Assembly (NCBI GenBank): GCA_905221605.1
Contig: CAJNDS010000675.1
Location: forward strand, 35,001-91,819
Direction: 5' to 3'
Length of the DNA stretch: 56,819 nt
Source: Symbiodinium natans
Taxonomy: Eukaryota > Sar > Dinophyceae > Suessiales > Symbiodiniaceae
Shown here in pieces: positions 21,661-30,700 of the stretch. Both the position numbers and the translations under genes were made by a program. Each line of letters begins with the position of its first letter. Position 1 is the stretch's first letter. The notes beneath the pieces were generated by a model. The model did no database searches. It had not been told where the DNA came from and saw only the letters and a list, made by a program, of their open reading frames with translations.

Positions 21661-21776
21661 CCTGAACCCTAAACCCTAAACCCTAAACCCTAAACCCTAA
21701 ACCCTAAACCCTAAACCCTAAACCCTAAACCCTAAACCTAAACCCTAAACCCTAAACCCTAAACCCTAACCCTGAA
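21661..21776 (-). repeat. Telomere-like array (CCCTAAA), about 15 units
   Basis: Long near-perfect array with a single CCTAAA slip. Confidence 0.93.
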
Positions 21777-22231
21777 ACAGGGATGGTGTCCAGGGACTCG
21801 GGCCCCTGGAGTGGGGGGGGAGGGGGGGAGGGGGTGGCACGTGACACTTTCGAGTCTAAGTTCCAACAGAGGTGGGGAGGAAGGGTTGGGTGGATCCAGG
21901 AACTTTCTTGGAGGTTCATGGTACTTGTTAACTGTACTTATAACTGTACTTATAACCATATTAGGGCACTTAAGGGGCTTATAAGTGGGTGATAAGTACA
22001 GTTCTAATTTGTTATTACGTACAATGAACCTCCAAGTAGGGTCCAGGCTTCAGGGTTTAATGCTGCGCAGTCATCAGCTGGGCAGGTGGCACGACAAGGT
22101 CAGGGCTTCTTTCTAAACCCTAAACCCTAAATCCTAAACCCTAAACCCTTCTTGCAACTCCCAAAGCAACACCCCCGCGAGGACCGAGTATCCACAGAAG
22201 CCACCCGATGTGCGCTTCCAGACAGAGGCGA

Positions 22232-22292
22232 CCGCCTTCTTGGGTTTAGGGTTTAGGGTTTAGGGTTTCGGGTTTAGGGTTTAGGGTTCAGG
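22232..22292 (+). repeat. Telomere-like array (TTTAGGG)
   Basis: About eight units including TTTCGGG and TTCAGGG. A CCCTAAA array lies at 22114-22149, in facing orientation. Confidence 0.85.
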
Positions 22293-22654
22293 GGCTTGCG
22301 GGCTTTAAAGGTCCCGTAAGGTTCTGAGAGAAGCTATGAAACACCCCCTTGGTTCAGGGAGACGCCTTCGTGCACGTTCAGGACACCTAGATGGCCAGAA
22401 GTCGTTGATAGTTCCAAGTTATCAATCCCTAAACCCCGACCCCTCAGCCCTTAAACCCTCAACCCCGAACCGTCTGTCAAGGGTACCCAAGGCACCAAGG
22501 GCTCGAGCCTTAGACCCTTAGGCCCTCCTACTCGTCCTAGACTTAATTACAGTAACCTCCAGAAATTTTGAATCTTGTTGAAGGATGATTGTAGCTGGGA
22601 TTCCCTTTCGTATACCTTTTGGGTATGGGGATAAGGATGTTCCAACTTTTTGGA

Positions 22655-22922
22655 GTTTACCCTAAACCCTAAACCCTAAACCCTAAACCCTAAACTGTAG
22701 ACCTTGACTGACCTGGGAACCCGAAGCTTCCAGGATGAAGGGTTTACGGGTTTAGGGTTTACGGTTTACGGTTTACGGGGTTGGGGTTTGTGATTTCATG
22801 GTGTCGGTTATAAGGTTTGGGGTTTCAAGCCCTCGAATTTAGAGCTGAGGGTTTCAAGGCTGAGGGTTTAAGGGCTTTTGGATCCCTAAACCCTAAACTT
22901 AACCCTAAACCCTAAACCCTAA
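22655..22922. repeat. Cluster of short telomere-like arrays, mixed orientation
   Basis: CCCTAAA units at 22658-22696, TTTAGGG and TTTACGG units at 22740-22790, and CCCTAAA again at 22885-22922. TTTACGG is a local variant. Confidence 0.8.
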
Positions 22923-23476
22923 TTGGGTGGCTTGTGACAAGTTTTCGGCTTCGGCGGGCTAAAGGTGTCGGTATTGGAGCCTGTTGGGAGGTCTTCCATC
23001 CCAACGTCTTCCCAGACGGACAGATATGTCGGGGGCCTCAGGATGAAATCGCGTGGTCGCCGGGTGGTACGCGGGCCGTTCTCTGCATTAGGTCGCGCAC
23101 TGCGGGCAGTGGTGTCTCAAGCAGGGCTGAGTTTGTCAAATGGCCCAGGTAGCTCACAGAGTTATGTACGTACCCCGAATGGGAGTTCGGAATACTTAAC
23201 CCAAAGCACGAAAGAAACCTAAGATTTGGAAAAATAGGGGAGGTACCCACCCAAGTACAATCCTGTTCTAACCCAAACCCTATACCCTGTGTCTAGGGTT
23301 TAGGGCCTGGGGTTTCGGGATCTTCTGGCCGCTCACTTTTTCTCACTTCGCCTTTAGTTGAACTTTAAACTGTTTGGGTCTCCTTATTTAGTAGGAATAA
23401 CCCTTTTTCCCCCTTGGTTATTGGAGAAGTAAGTTTTTGGGTTGAAGCATCTTCTAGCCGTTCCCTTTTTTGGGTT

Positions 23477-23631
23477 GAACCCTGAACCCTAAACCCCAAA
23501 CCCTGAACCCTAAACCCTAAGCCTGAAGACAGGGATTGCAGTCGGATCTAGTCGGTCCCTAAACCCTAAACCCTAAACCCTAAACCCTAAACCCTAAACC
23601 CTAAACCCTAAACCCTAAACCCTAAACCCTA
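23477..23631 (-). repeat. Telomere-like arrays (CCCTAAA)
   Basis: A short degenerate array (23477-23521) and a perfect array of about 10 units (23556-23631) separated by a unique segment. Confidence 0.88.
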
Positions 23632-23734
23632 TTTGCTTTGCTTATACCCCTAAGCCCGAAACGAGGATGGCCAGCCGGGCTCGTACCCCCGGCGCCACAG
23701 GATGCCCCCAAAAACCTTATTCCCCCGAATATTA

Positions 23735-23828
23735 GGGTTTAGGGTTTAGGGTTTGGGGTTTAGGGTTTAGGGTTTAGGGTTTGGGGTTTGGGGTTTAGGG
23801 TTTAGGGTTCAGGGTTTCGGGTTTAGGA
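23735..23828 (+). repeat. Telomere-like array (TTTAGGG/TTTGGGG)
   Basis: About 13 units with several TTTGGGG variants. Confidence 0.88.
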
Positions 23829-23868
23829 TGCCCCAAAAACCCTACTCTCCACCTGCTAGGGTTTGTTG

Positions 23869-23980
23869 TCTATGTGCTTAAGAACCCCAAAAGAATTTTG
23901 AAAAAAGACATTTCATCCCTATATTAACCTTAATAAGGAAGAATATTTTCATTTTTTCGAGCTGCTTATGCAATGAGTAG
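23869..23980 (+). repeat. MITE-like element, family M1 copy 6
   Basis: The left end CTATGTGCTTAAGAACCCC and right end GCTTATGCAATGAGTAG pair imperfectly. It has the core CCTTAATAAGGAAGAATATT. Confidence 0.7.
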
Positions 23981-24139
23981 AGGTCCTTCTGGTAAATCTT
24001 CGGGGTTTCTAAGTTGGTCTACACGGGAAGTATAGGGTGATTTTCTGGGGAACAGGATTTAGGAAAATTTTGGGAGCAGGTCTTTGGATCAACTCCCACT
24101 TGCACTCTCCCTCTTATCTACGCTCGTCCTTCCAGTGTT

Positions 24140-25460
24140 TAGGGATTGGGGTTTAGGGTTTAGGGTTTAGGGTTTAGGGTGGATTAGAGCTCCCTAAACT
24201 CTAAGCCTTTATCAACACCCTAGATCCTATAAGGCTTTGAAACGGCTAAAACCCCCTTGACCTAAATCCAAACCAAACTGGCCCTAAACCCTAAAACCTA
24301 TAATGCCCTAATCCCTATGAAGCCCCCTCAACCTTAAAAATAAGCAAAACAAACCCCAACCCTGAAGGACCCTTAGCCCTTTGCCCTCCAACCCCGAAAC
24401 CCTAAACCCTCCAGAACCCTAATCCCTTGAGAGCCCTCAGCCCCACACCCATCTAAACCCTAAACCCTAAATCCTAAAAACAAAACAAGCCCGACATCCT
24501 AAAAATCCCCCAGGCTCTATACCCCATCGGTAATATTAACGTGTGACCGTAGCGCATGCGCTTTTTAAAATTTTTTGGGCGCGGTAACACTTAACATTTT
24601 GTAAGAGAGAACGAAGTGCTAGAGAACAGGCCGTGTGTTTATTATTCTTCTACGGGGGCTTAGCTTCATTAGCAAGAATTGTCGGTCCTTAAAGAAATAT
24701 ATTTGGCCGTCCATACAAATATACTTCACCTCATAGGGCGTGCATAACATAAGTCTTCCGCACGCCATAAGGTCTTTTTGACTGTGTGACTGGGGGCTTT
24801 TTCGGATTCTTATTGTAAGCCCCTGGAATCACCCCCTAAGCCTAACCCTAGAGAAGCCCTAAGCTCTATACCCCGCAAAGCCCGAAACCCTGAACCCTAT
24901 GAAGCCCTAAACCCTAAACCCTAAAACGTATGAAGCCCGAAGTCCAAAGAAACAAAGCAAATCCTAAACCCTAAAGAACTCTAAGCCCTATACCCCTCCA
25001 ACTCCTAAACCCTGAACCCTACAGAAAGCCCTGAACAGCCCGCCTAAACAGTCTAAACCCTTAAGAAATCCTCAAGGGCCGAATTTCGAAAGCAGAGCCA
25101 AGCCCTAAACCGTCAACCCCGTACCCCTCTAAACCCGTCCGGAGGCCCTTTTACCAAAAAACCCGAAGCCCTAAACTCTTGAACCGTTGAAGTCTTAAAC
25201 CCTTGAACCATTAAACCCTTAAACTCTCAAACTCTTCAACCCTCAAACCCTTAAACCCTTGAACACTTGAACCCTTAAACCCTTGAACCCTTATTAAACC
25301 CCTAAACCCTAAGCCCCAAACCCAAACCCGGAACCCTAAATCCCAAACCCTAAAACCTAAGCCCTTGAAGGGCCTAATTTCATGGAGGCCTGTACCCTAA
25401 ACCCTAAACTCGAAACCTTAAACCCCAAACCCTAAACCTTAAACCCTAAACCCTAAATGG
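24140..25460 (-). repeat. Long block of decayed telomere-like repeats
   Basis: Apart from a TTTAGGG array at 24141-24180 and the unique patch 24537-24830, the block is full of CCCTAAA relatives: CCCTGAA, CCCTCAA, CCCTTAA, CCCTTGAA. At 25190-25310 the unit has become AAACCCTTGAACCCTTA-like, a 10-nt periodicity that suggests re-amplification of a variant. Confidence 0.65.
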
Positions 25461-25555
25461 AGGCCTGGACCTCCTCAAGTCCTCCGGCTGGTCGCCGGCC
25501 TACGACGCCGGGAGCTCCGCCATTTTGTGCTGGGGGGAGAGAGGGGGGGGAGTCA

Positions 25556-25655
25556 GGGTGTAGGCTTTAGGGTTTAGGGTTGAGGGTTTAGGGTTTAGGG
25601 TTAGAGTTTAGGGTTTCGGGTTTAGGGTTAAGGGTTTAGGGTTTAGGGTTTTATG
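25556..25655 (+). repeat. Telomere-like array (TTTAGGG), degenerate
   Basis: About 13 units with TTGAGGG, TTAAGGG and TTTCGGG variants. Confidence 0.8.
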
Positions 25656-25789
25656 GCCCATAGAAATTGTATAGGGTTTGGGTCCCAAAGAGTTTTGAGC
25701 GAAAGTGTTTTCTTTTGGAATCATGTTTTTCGTTTTTTTGGGGGGCGGGCTGAGAGGCAGAGGGGGGTGAAGGTCTGAGCCGCCCGGGG

Positions 25790-26170
25790 CCTGCTTTGGG
25801 GCCTTCCGAAGCTTAGTCTGGGGCCTCCCAGCCGCCTAATTTAGGGCTTCCCGGTGCCTAATTTGTGCCTGATTTGGCTTAATTTGGAGCCGATTTGGGG
25901 GCTTCGCGGGCCTAATTTGGGGGCCTCATTTGAAGCCTTCCGGGGCCGCGGGGTTTTGTTGGGTTTCTGGGGCAAATTTTGGGGCCTATCCCGGGGCTTG
26001 ATTTCAGGTGCTTAATTTGGGGTCTGAGTTGGGTCCAGGGCTCCCCGCCCAATTTGGCGCCTCCGGGGGCTTAATTTGGAGGCCTCCCGGGGCTTAATTT
26101 GGGGCCTCGCGGGGCGTCCTTGGGGGCCCCAATTTGGGGTATGATTTGGGCCCGCCATTGGGGGGTTTGG
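25790..26170 (+). repeat. GC-rich degenerate minisatellite
   Basis: Repeats of GGGGCCT-(C)CCGGGGC-TTAATTTGGGG in a loose period of roughly 20-35 bp. More than ten occurrences of AATTTGGG or ATTTGGGG. Non-coding. Confidence 0.65.
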
Positions 26171-26204
26171 TGCTTGGGGCTTTCTGTTTTGGAGGGTTGG
26201 ACGC

Positions 26205-26335
26205 CAGTGGTTTAAGTAAATTGAACGGTTTGCCTCCCAGAAGCGCTTTGAATGAATTTACTTAAACTCGGTTTGTCAGGTGTTTAGACAAAAAACTTGG
26301 GAAATTCATAATGATACCACATACAATTTCTATGT
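26205..26335 (-). repeat. Dispersed repeat R8, copy 2
   Basis: Contains GGTTTAAGTAAATTGAA and ATGATACCACATACAA, the reverse complements of words in the copy at 6980-7150. Confidence 0.55.
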
Positions 26336-26344
26336 ATTTGTCTT

Positions 26345-26411
26345 GAGGGTTTAGGGCTTAGGTTTTAGGGTTTAGGGTTTAGGTTTTAGGGTTTAGGGTT
26401 TAGGGTTTAGC
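26345..26411 (+). repeat. Telomere-like array (TTTAGGG)
   Basis: About nine units, two with an extra T (TTTTAGGG). Confidence 0.85.
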
Positions 26412-26642
26412 TTAGCTTCAACCTTAAGCACGTCCCACCCAAACCCTAAACGTGTAGACCCTAAATCCCCGACCCCAAACCCTAAACCCTAAATCCTGCG
26501 CAAGACTTGCACAACAAGTGGCCAGTCTCCAACCGTCTCGTACCCCTAAGGCTGTACCCCGAAAAAGGGTTCCCCCAGTCCCAGAAGCAAGGGACTAAAG
26601 GAGGGACTTCTTTGGTATATAGGGACTACATCAGAGGTGTGC

Positions 26643-26718
26643 ATATATATATATATATACGTATATATATATATATATATATATATACGTATATATATAT
26701 ATGTATATATATATATAA
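26643..26718 (+). repeat. TA microsatellite
   Basis: (TA)n with regular ACGT and ATGT interruptions. Flanked by GGGACTAAAGGAGGGAC, a word shared with the inverted-repeat element at 51708. Confidence 0.9.
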
Positions 26719-26827
26719 GGGTTAGGTGGGTTATTGAGGGGAATAAGCTTAAGGGTCCATTCTAGGGGTCCGTCCTTACACTCCTGTTCTGGCCCTTACA
26801 ACACTTTCTTCAGGGTCCTTCAAAAGG

Positions 26828-26873
26828 GTTTAGGGTTTAGGGTTTAGGGTTTAGGGTTTAGGGTTTAGGGTTG
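26828..26873 (+). repeat. Telomere-like array (TTTAGGG)
   Basis: Six to seven perfect units, followed by decayed CCCTAAA-type sequence in the opposite orientation. Confidence 0.88.
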
Positions 26874-27190
26874 CAACCTTAACCCTAAACCCAAAACCCT
26901 CAACCCCAGAAGCCAGGCTCCAACCAGGCTTGAGCCAAGTCTGAGGTAGGGATGTGCAATGATTTGAAGATGATGTTCGCCAAAGAGAGGCGTCTGGAGG
27001 AGCCGGAGATCTTGAAGTTGCTCTCCAGGAAGAGGGACAATTGAGTCGTGAGCACTCGCCCTCGCTACCACTCGCCTGCGCTATTTGGATTCGCGGAGCT
27101 CTCAGAACATGTAGCTTGGGCATCTGGATTGACCTCCTTTGCAGCATGTGCCTTGTGCGTCCTTGTGGTTTAAGGGTGCTTTGAGGTGTC

Positions 27191-27269
27191 TAGGGTTTAG
27201 GCTTAGGCTTTAGGCTTTAGGGTTTAGGGTTTAGGGTTTAGGGTTTAGGGTTTAGGGTTTAGGGTTCAG
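27191..27269 (+). repeat. Telomere-like array (TTTAGGG) with TTTAGGC variants
   Basis: The left part is TTTAGGC/TTAGGC and the right part is perfect TTTAGGG. Confidence 0.88.
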
Positions 27270-27390
27270 GACCGCTCAGCCTACTAAACGCCATAACCCT
27301 TAAAGCCTAAAGTGATAGATGTTGGACCCTAGACCCTTAAGCCTACACGCATAGATTTTCGGGTTCTTAAAGGGGGGGGGGGGGGGGCTA

Positions 27391-27431
27391 AACCCTCAAC
27401 CCTCAACCCTAAACCCTAAACCCTAAACCCT
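27391..27431 (-). repeat. Telomere-like array, insertion site of element B
   Basis: CCCTCAA and CCCTAAA units. The last five bases ACCCT (27427-27431) are the target duplication of element B, repeated at 37852-37856, where the array register continues. Confidence 0.88.
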
Positions 27432-27698
27432 CGCGAGTGAGTGAGCAGCCAGTTAGAGTCAATGAGACTTGGCTTATCTGTGGCATTGGCTCAGGTCTAC
27501 GGAATAGGAGCCCTTGTCACCAGCACACTGTTCTTTTCGAAAAGAAGCCAATATGTATAGTGTACAGCATTTAGGCAGAAGTCATAGGACACAGACTCCT
27601 ATCAGAACATGTCTTTTCTTGCCTTGTTTTGTGTTGCTGCTTGGTGGCAAAAAGAGAGCCCTGCGTAACCCCGCTGTGGAGCTTCCTGCCCACGCGAG
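27432..27698 (+). repeat. Element B 5' LTR
   Basis: 267 bp, starting CGCGAGTGAGTGAGCAG and ending CCTGCCCACGCGAG. The termini are not canonical TG...CA. It differs from the 3' LTR near its end (GTAACCCCGCTG versus GTACCCCCCCTG). It contains ATTGGCTCAGG at 27485-27495, similar to the end of the dinoflagellate spliced leader. Confidence 0.9.
27483..27495 (+). promoter_or_regulatory. Spliced-leader-like motif in LTR B
   Basis: GCATTGGCTCAGG resembles the spliced-leader end CATTTTGGCTCAAG but lacks two T and has one substitution. It is weaker than the motif in A and C, but it lies in a comparable upstream part of an otherwise unrelated LTR. Confidence 0.3.
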
Positions 27699-27712
27699 GG
27701 TTATGAGCCCAA
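27699..27712 (+). other. Primer-binding site, half-tRNA-iMet type
   Basis: GGTTATGAGCCCAA directly after the 5' LTR, identical to the site in elements A and C although the LTRs are unrelated. Confidence 0.82.
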
Positions 27713-27750
27713 CGCTAAGTAAAAGGGCCCTGTAGAAAGTAGACCTTGCC

Positions 27751-30700
27751 ATGGCAAACTTCCCGAACCCTTTCTGGTCAGATGCAGTACAGCAGGAATT
27801 TCGCCGTGCACAACAGGTCGTGCAGGACGACCCTGGGGAACGAGGTGCAGCCATTAGGGAAGGCGATGAGTCAGAACGTGAACCGCCATATGAGCTTGGA
27901 CCTCAAGCCCAGGAAACTCCTGAGGCCGCAGCAAGCACAGCCAGGGATGATGTGCCTCATGAACTAGCTCCGTGTCATGCAGAAGTACTTCGTATTGACC
28001 CTGTTGCGCTGGCGACACAGCCACAGGAACCGGAGGCACAAGTTGCCAGAGAAGCATCACCTGGACATTTTAGCGTTACAGGTGACAGCGAGTTTTCGGC
28101 CATGGAACGTGGGGCTATAAAAGCGGAAGATGATCGCGAACTGGTTCCAGTACAGCCAGTGGCTACAGATCCCTTTGGCGATCTGGCATCAATGCTACGG
28201 GTACTGATGCAAGGCCAACAGTCTTTGGTGGAGCGAATGGATAAGCTGGAGAGCTCCAAAGCATCGTCATCGTCTGCGGGTGCAAGCTCTAGTGTCCCTG
28301 AGCCACGTCCGAAGGCTGTGTTTCCTCCTCAGTTCGTTGGCACACCAGCTGTGACAGGCAAGCCGGCTAACCTTGGGGAAACTGGGACGGGGTCGGATGG
28401 GAGAGGGGGTCAAATGGGACCACCAACTGAGGCCCAGGCCCAGGCTCCAAGTGCGGGTGTGGTGGAAGTGGAAGGGTCAAAGTACGCCTGGCGAGTCACG
28501 CCCGAAGGATTGAAACTTGAGAAACAGGCCCCAACACGACCGGCAAGGGCCGTGTCCGTAGCTGAGGTCTTGAACCCAAGGGCTAGGTCACCCTTCGTAC
28601 CCGTCACTCCCGATAAATCCCCAAAGCGAGGACGAGAGCCTAGGACTCGTAGTGAAAGCCCTCAAAGAGCTCGTCAATCTGGAGGAGCTGCTGCAAGCTT
28701 GTCAGGACCTCTTGACATGGGTAACTTTGGGTATGAGAACTATGTTCAGCTGTATCAAGATGCCTTGCGTCCCGGTGAGCCTCCACCCATTCCCGAATTC
28801 TTAAGAAAGCAGCCCGGTCAGGACAGAGGTAGAAGTAGCCCTGCTCGAAAGGCCGTAGGTGTCAGCAGTGGGTTGAAGTACCCAGTGAGCCCAGGAGGTA
28901 CTGAAATTAGGCCACCCCCACCTCCAGGCCTTAGAGCTCAAGCCGAAATGCAACCTGAAGAACCCATCAAGTACGTGCCTGAGCTTCCTCAACTTGACAA
29001 GTATGATCCTACTAACTCCAGTATTACTGCAGGTGATTGGCTGGCAACGTTGGGTCCCACCATGTCGTCGTTGAGTCAGGGCGCGCGTGAGTGGTGGGGA
29101 GACGTGTTGCGTGAGGCGAAACAGTTGTACACACGTTGGCTACTCGCGTCACCCCTCGACCGACTTAGTATTTACCCCGAAGCCCTCGTTGAACTTCACC
29201 AAACCGGTAGATTCAGTAGGGTAGAGCAGAAAGCAGTGCCCATGTTGCTGAAATGTGTTGGTGCAGATTTGCGTGAGGACATAGTTACGTCTAGATTGTT
29301 TTCGACCGCTGCAATCGTGTACAAGACCATGTGTAAGTACCAACCTGGGGGAAGTGCAGAGCGTGAACAACTGCTTAACTACAATACACACCCAGGAAGC
29401 AGTGCAACTGCGCATGCCGCAGTCAAGGCTATCAGGAAATGGCGTCGTTGGATTGTCAGATCGACTGAGGTTGGCCTGAATCTCCCAGACCCGTCGTTGC
29501 AGGTGAAAGGTCTAGACAGTCTTCATCCTCCGAATTTGTCCACCTCTTCGTTGTTTCGCCTTCAAACCTTTAGGACGAACCACTTGCTTGACCAAGTTCC
29601 CAACCAGGATGCTGTCAGTAAGTACGCTGAGCTTTTGTTGGCCGAGTGCGAGGCTGCAGCGTTGAGTGAGGACCCCAAGAAACATAAGGTTGCTCGGGTC
29701 GAGACGCCGGGTGGTGGGGAGTCCAAGGGGAAGGGTGCTGAAGCGAAGGGTGGTGGTAAGGGTGGAAAGGGCAATCCTAAGCCAGCATGCAAGCACTGGA
29801 TGACTGAAGCTGGATGTCACTATGCCGATAAATGTCATTTTACGCATGCCCCCATAGGTAAGGGAACTGGCAGGTGTTTTCTATGCAGTGCCACTGGTCA
29901 CATGAAAGATGCATGTCCCCGCAAAAACCCTGAAGCTGCTAAGGTTGAGGATACCCTGCCCAAAGCCAAGGGTAAGGGGGGAACCAAGAGCGCTAAGAAG
30001 GCTGAGGCTGCAAGCGCCGCGGAGTCCGCCCAGGCTGCTAGTGCAGGTTCGGGGGAGGGGCAGTTGGGAGCATCAAGCGCCCAAATGATGCAAGAGGCCA
30101 CGAACTTGCTGCGGTCCCTGCAGCTTAAAGCGCTCAATGTCGGCGCTGAGTTGGTGCCAGAGTTGTTCCAAAACGACCGCGCGAGTTTTGAGCCGTCTGA
30201 CGCAGCCCATCTGGGCGTGCCGGATGGCCCGGGCCTTAGTTGCAAGTATGGCCTGATCGATTCCGGTGCAAGCGCGTGCCTTAGACCGAAGCTTGAGGGC
30301 GAGGACTTGAGTGCTCTCAGGAGACATGAAGTAAATCTCGCGTCAGGTTCCGCGATGTTATGGGTCAACTCACTAGGCACACTTGTCACTGACCAAGAGG
30401 CTGAGCCGATCGTTTCCCTAGGACAGCTTATCGAGCTTGGATGTCGGCTAGACTGGTCAGGTCGAAGGTGTGTGCTAGCTCACCCGCAACGCGGAAAGAT
30501 TGAAGTTCTCACCACTTCTGGATGCCCCCGAGTGTCAGAAACTGAGGCATACAAGTTGATCGCCGAAATTGAGCAACATCGCATGTGGAGCTTCGCCAAT
30601 GACCTGTGTGCACGAACGCTCGAAATCCGCACAGCGCACAACACTGAAATTGAGCTTTTAGACAAGTTGATTCACGACGTGCGGGTTGATGGGGACGTTG

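Larger units (their letters stand above)
19147..27431. other. Spacer between elements A and B: repeat mosaic
   Basis: No supportable gene. It contains about twenty telomere-like arrays of both orientations, MITE copies, a 3-unit tandem repeat, a GC-rich minisatellite, a TA microsatellite and a long block of decayed CCCTAAA variants (24190-25460). An AT-richer unique patch at 24537-24830 and small patches at 22925-23250 and 26930-27150 contain only short frames that conflict between strands. Confidence 0.7.

Noticed and set aside
22934-23250. Small coding region
   Set aside because: Three frames on two strands are open over the same 300 bp. None shows a motif. No start context or splice evidence.
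26930-27150. Short peptide frame with AKERRLEEPEILKLLSRK
   Set aside because: Protein-like, but only about 30 codons and contradicted by an open minus-strand frame. It may be a remnant exon; support is too thin to call.
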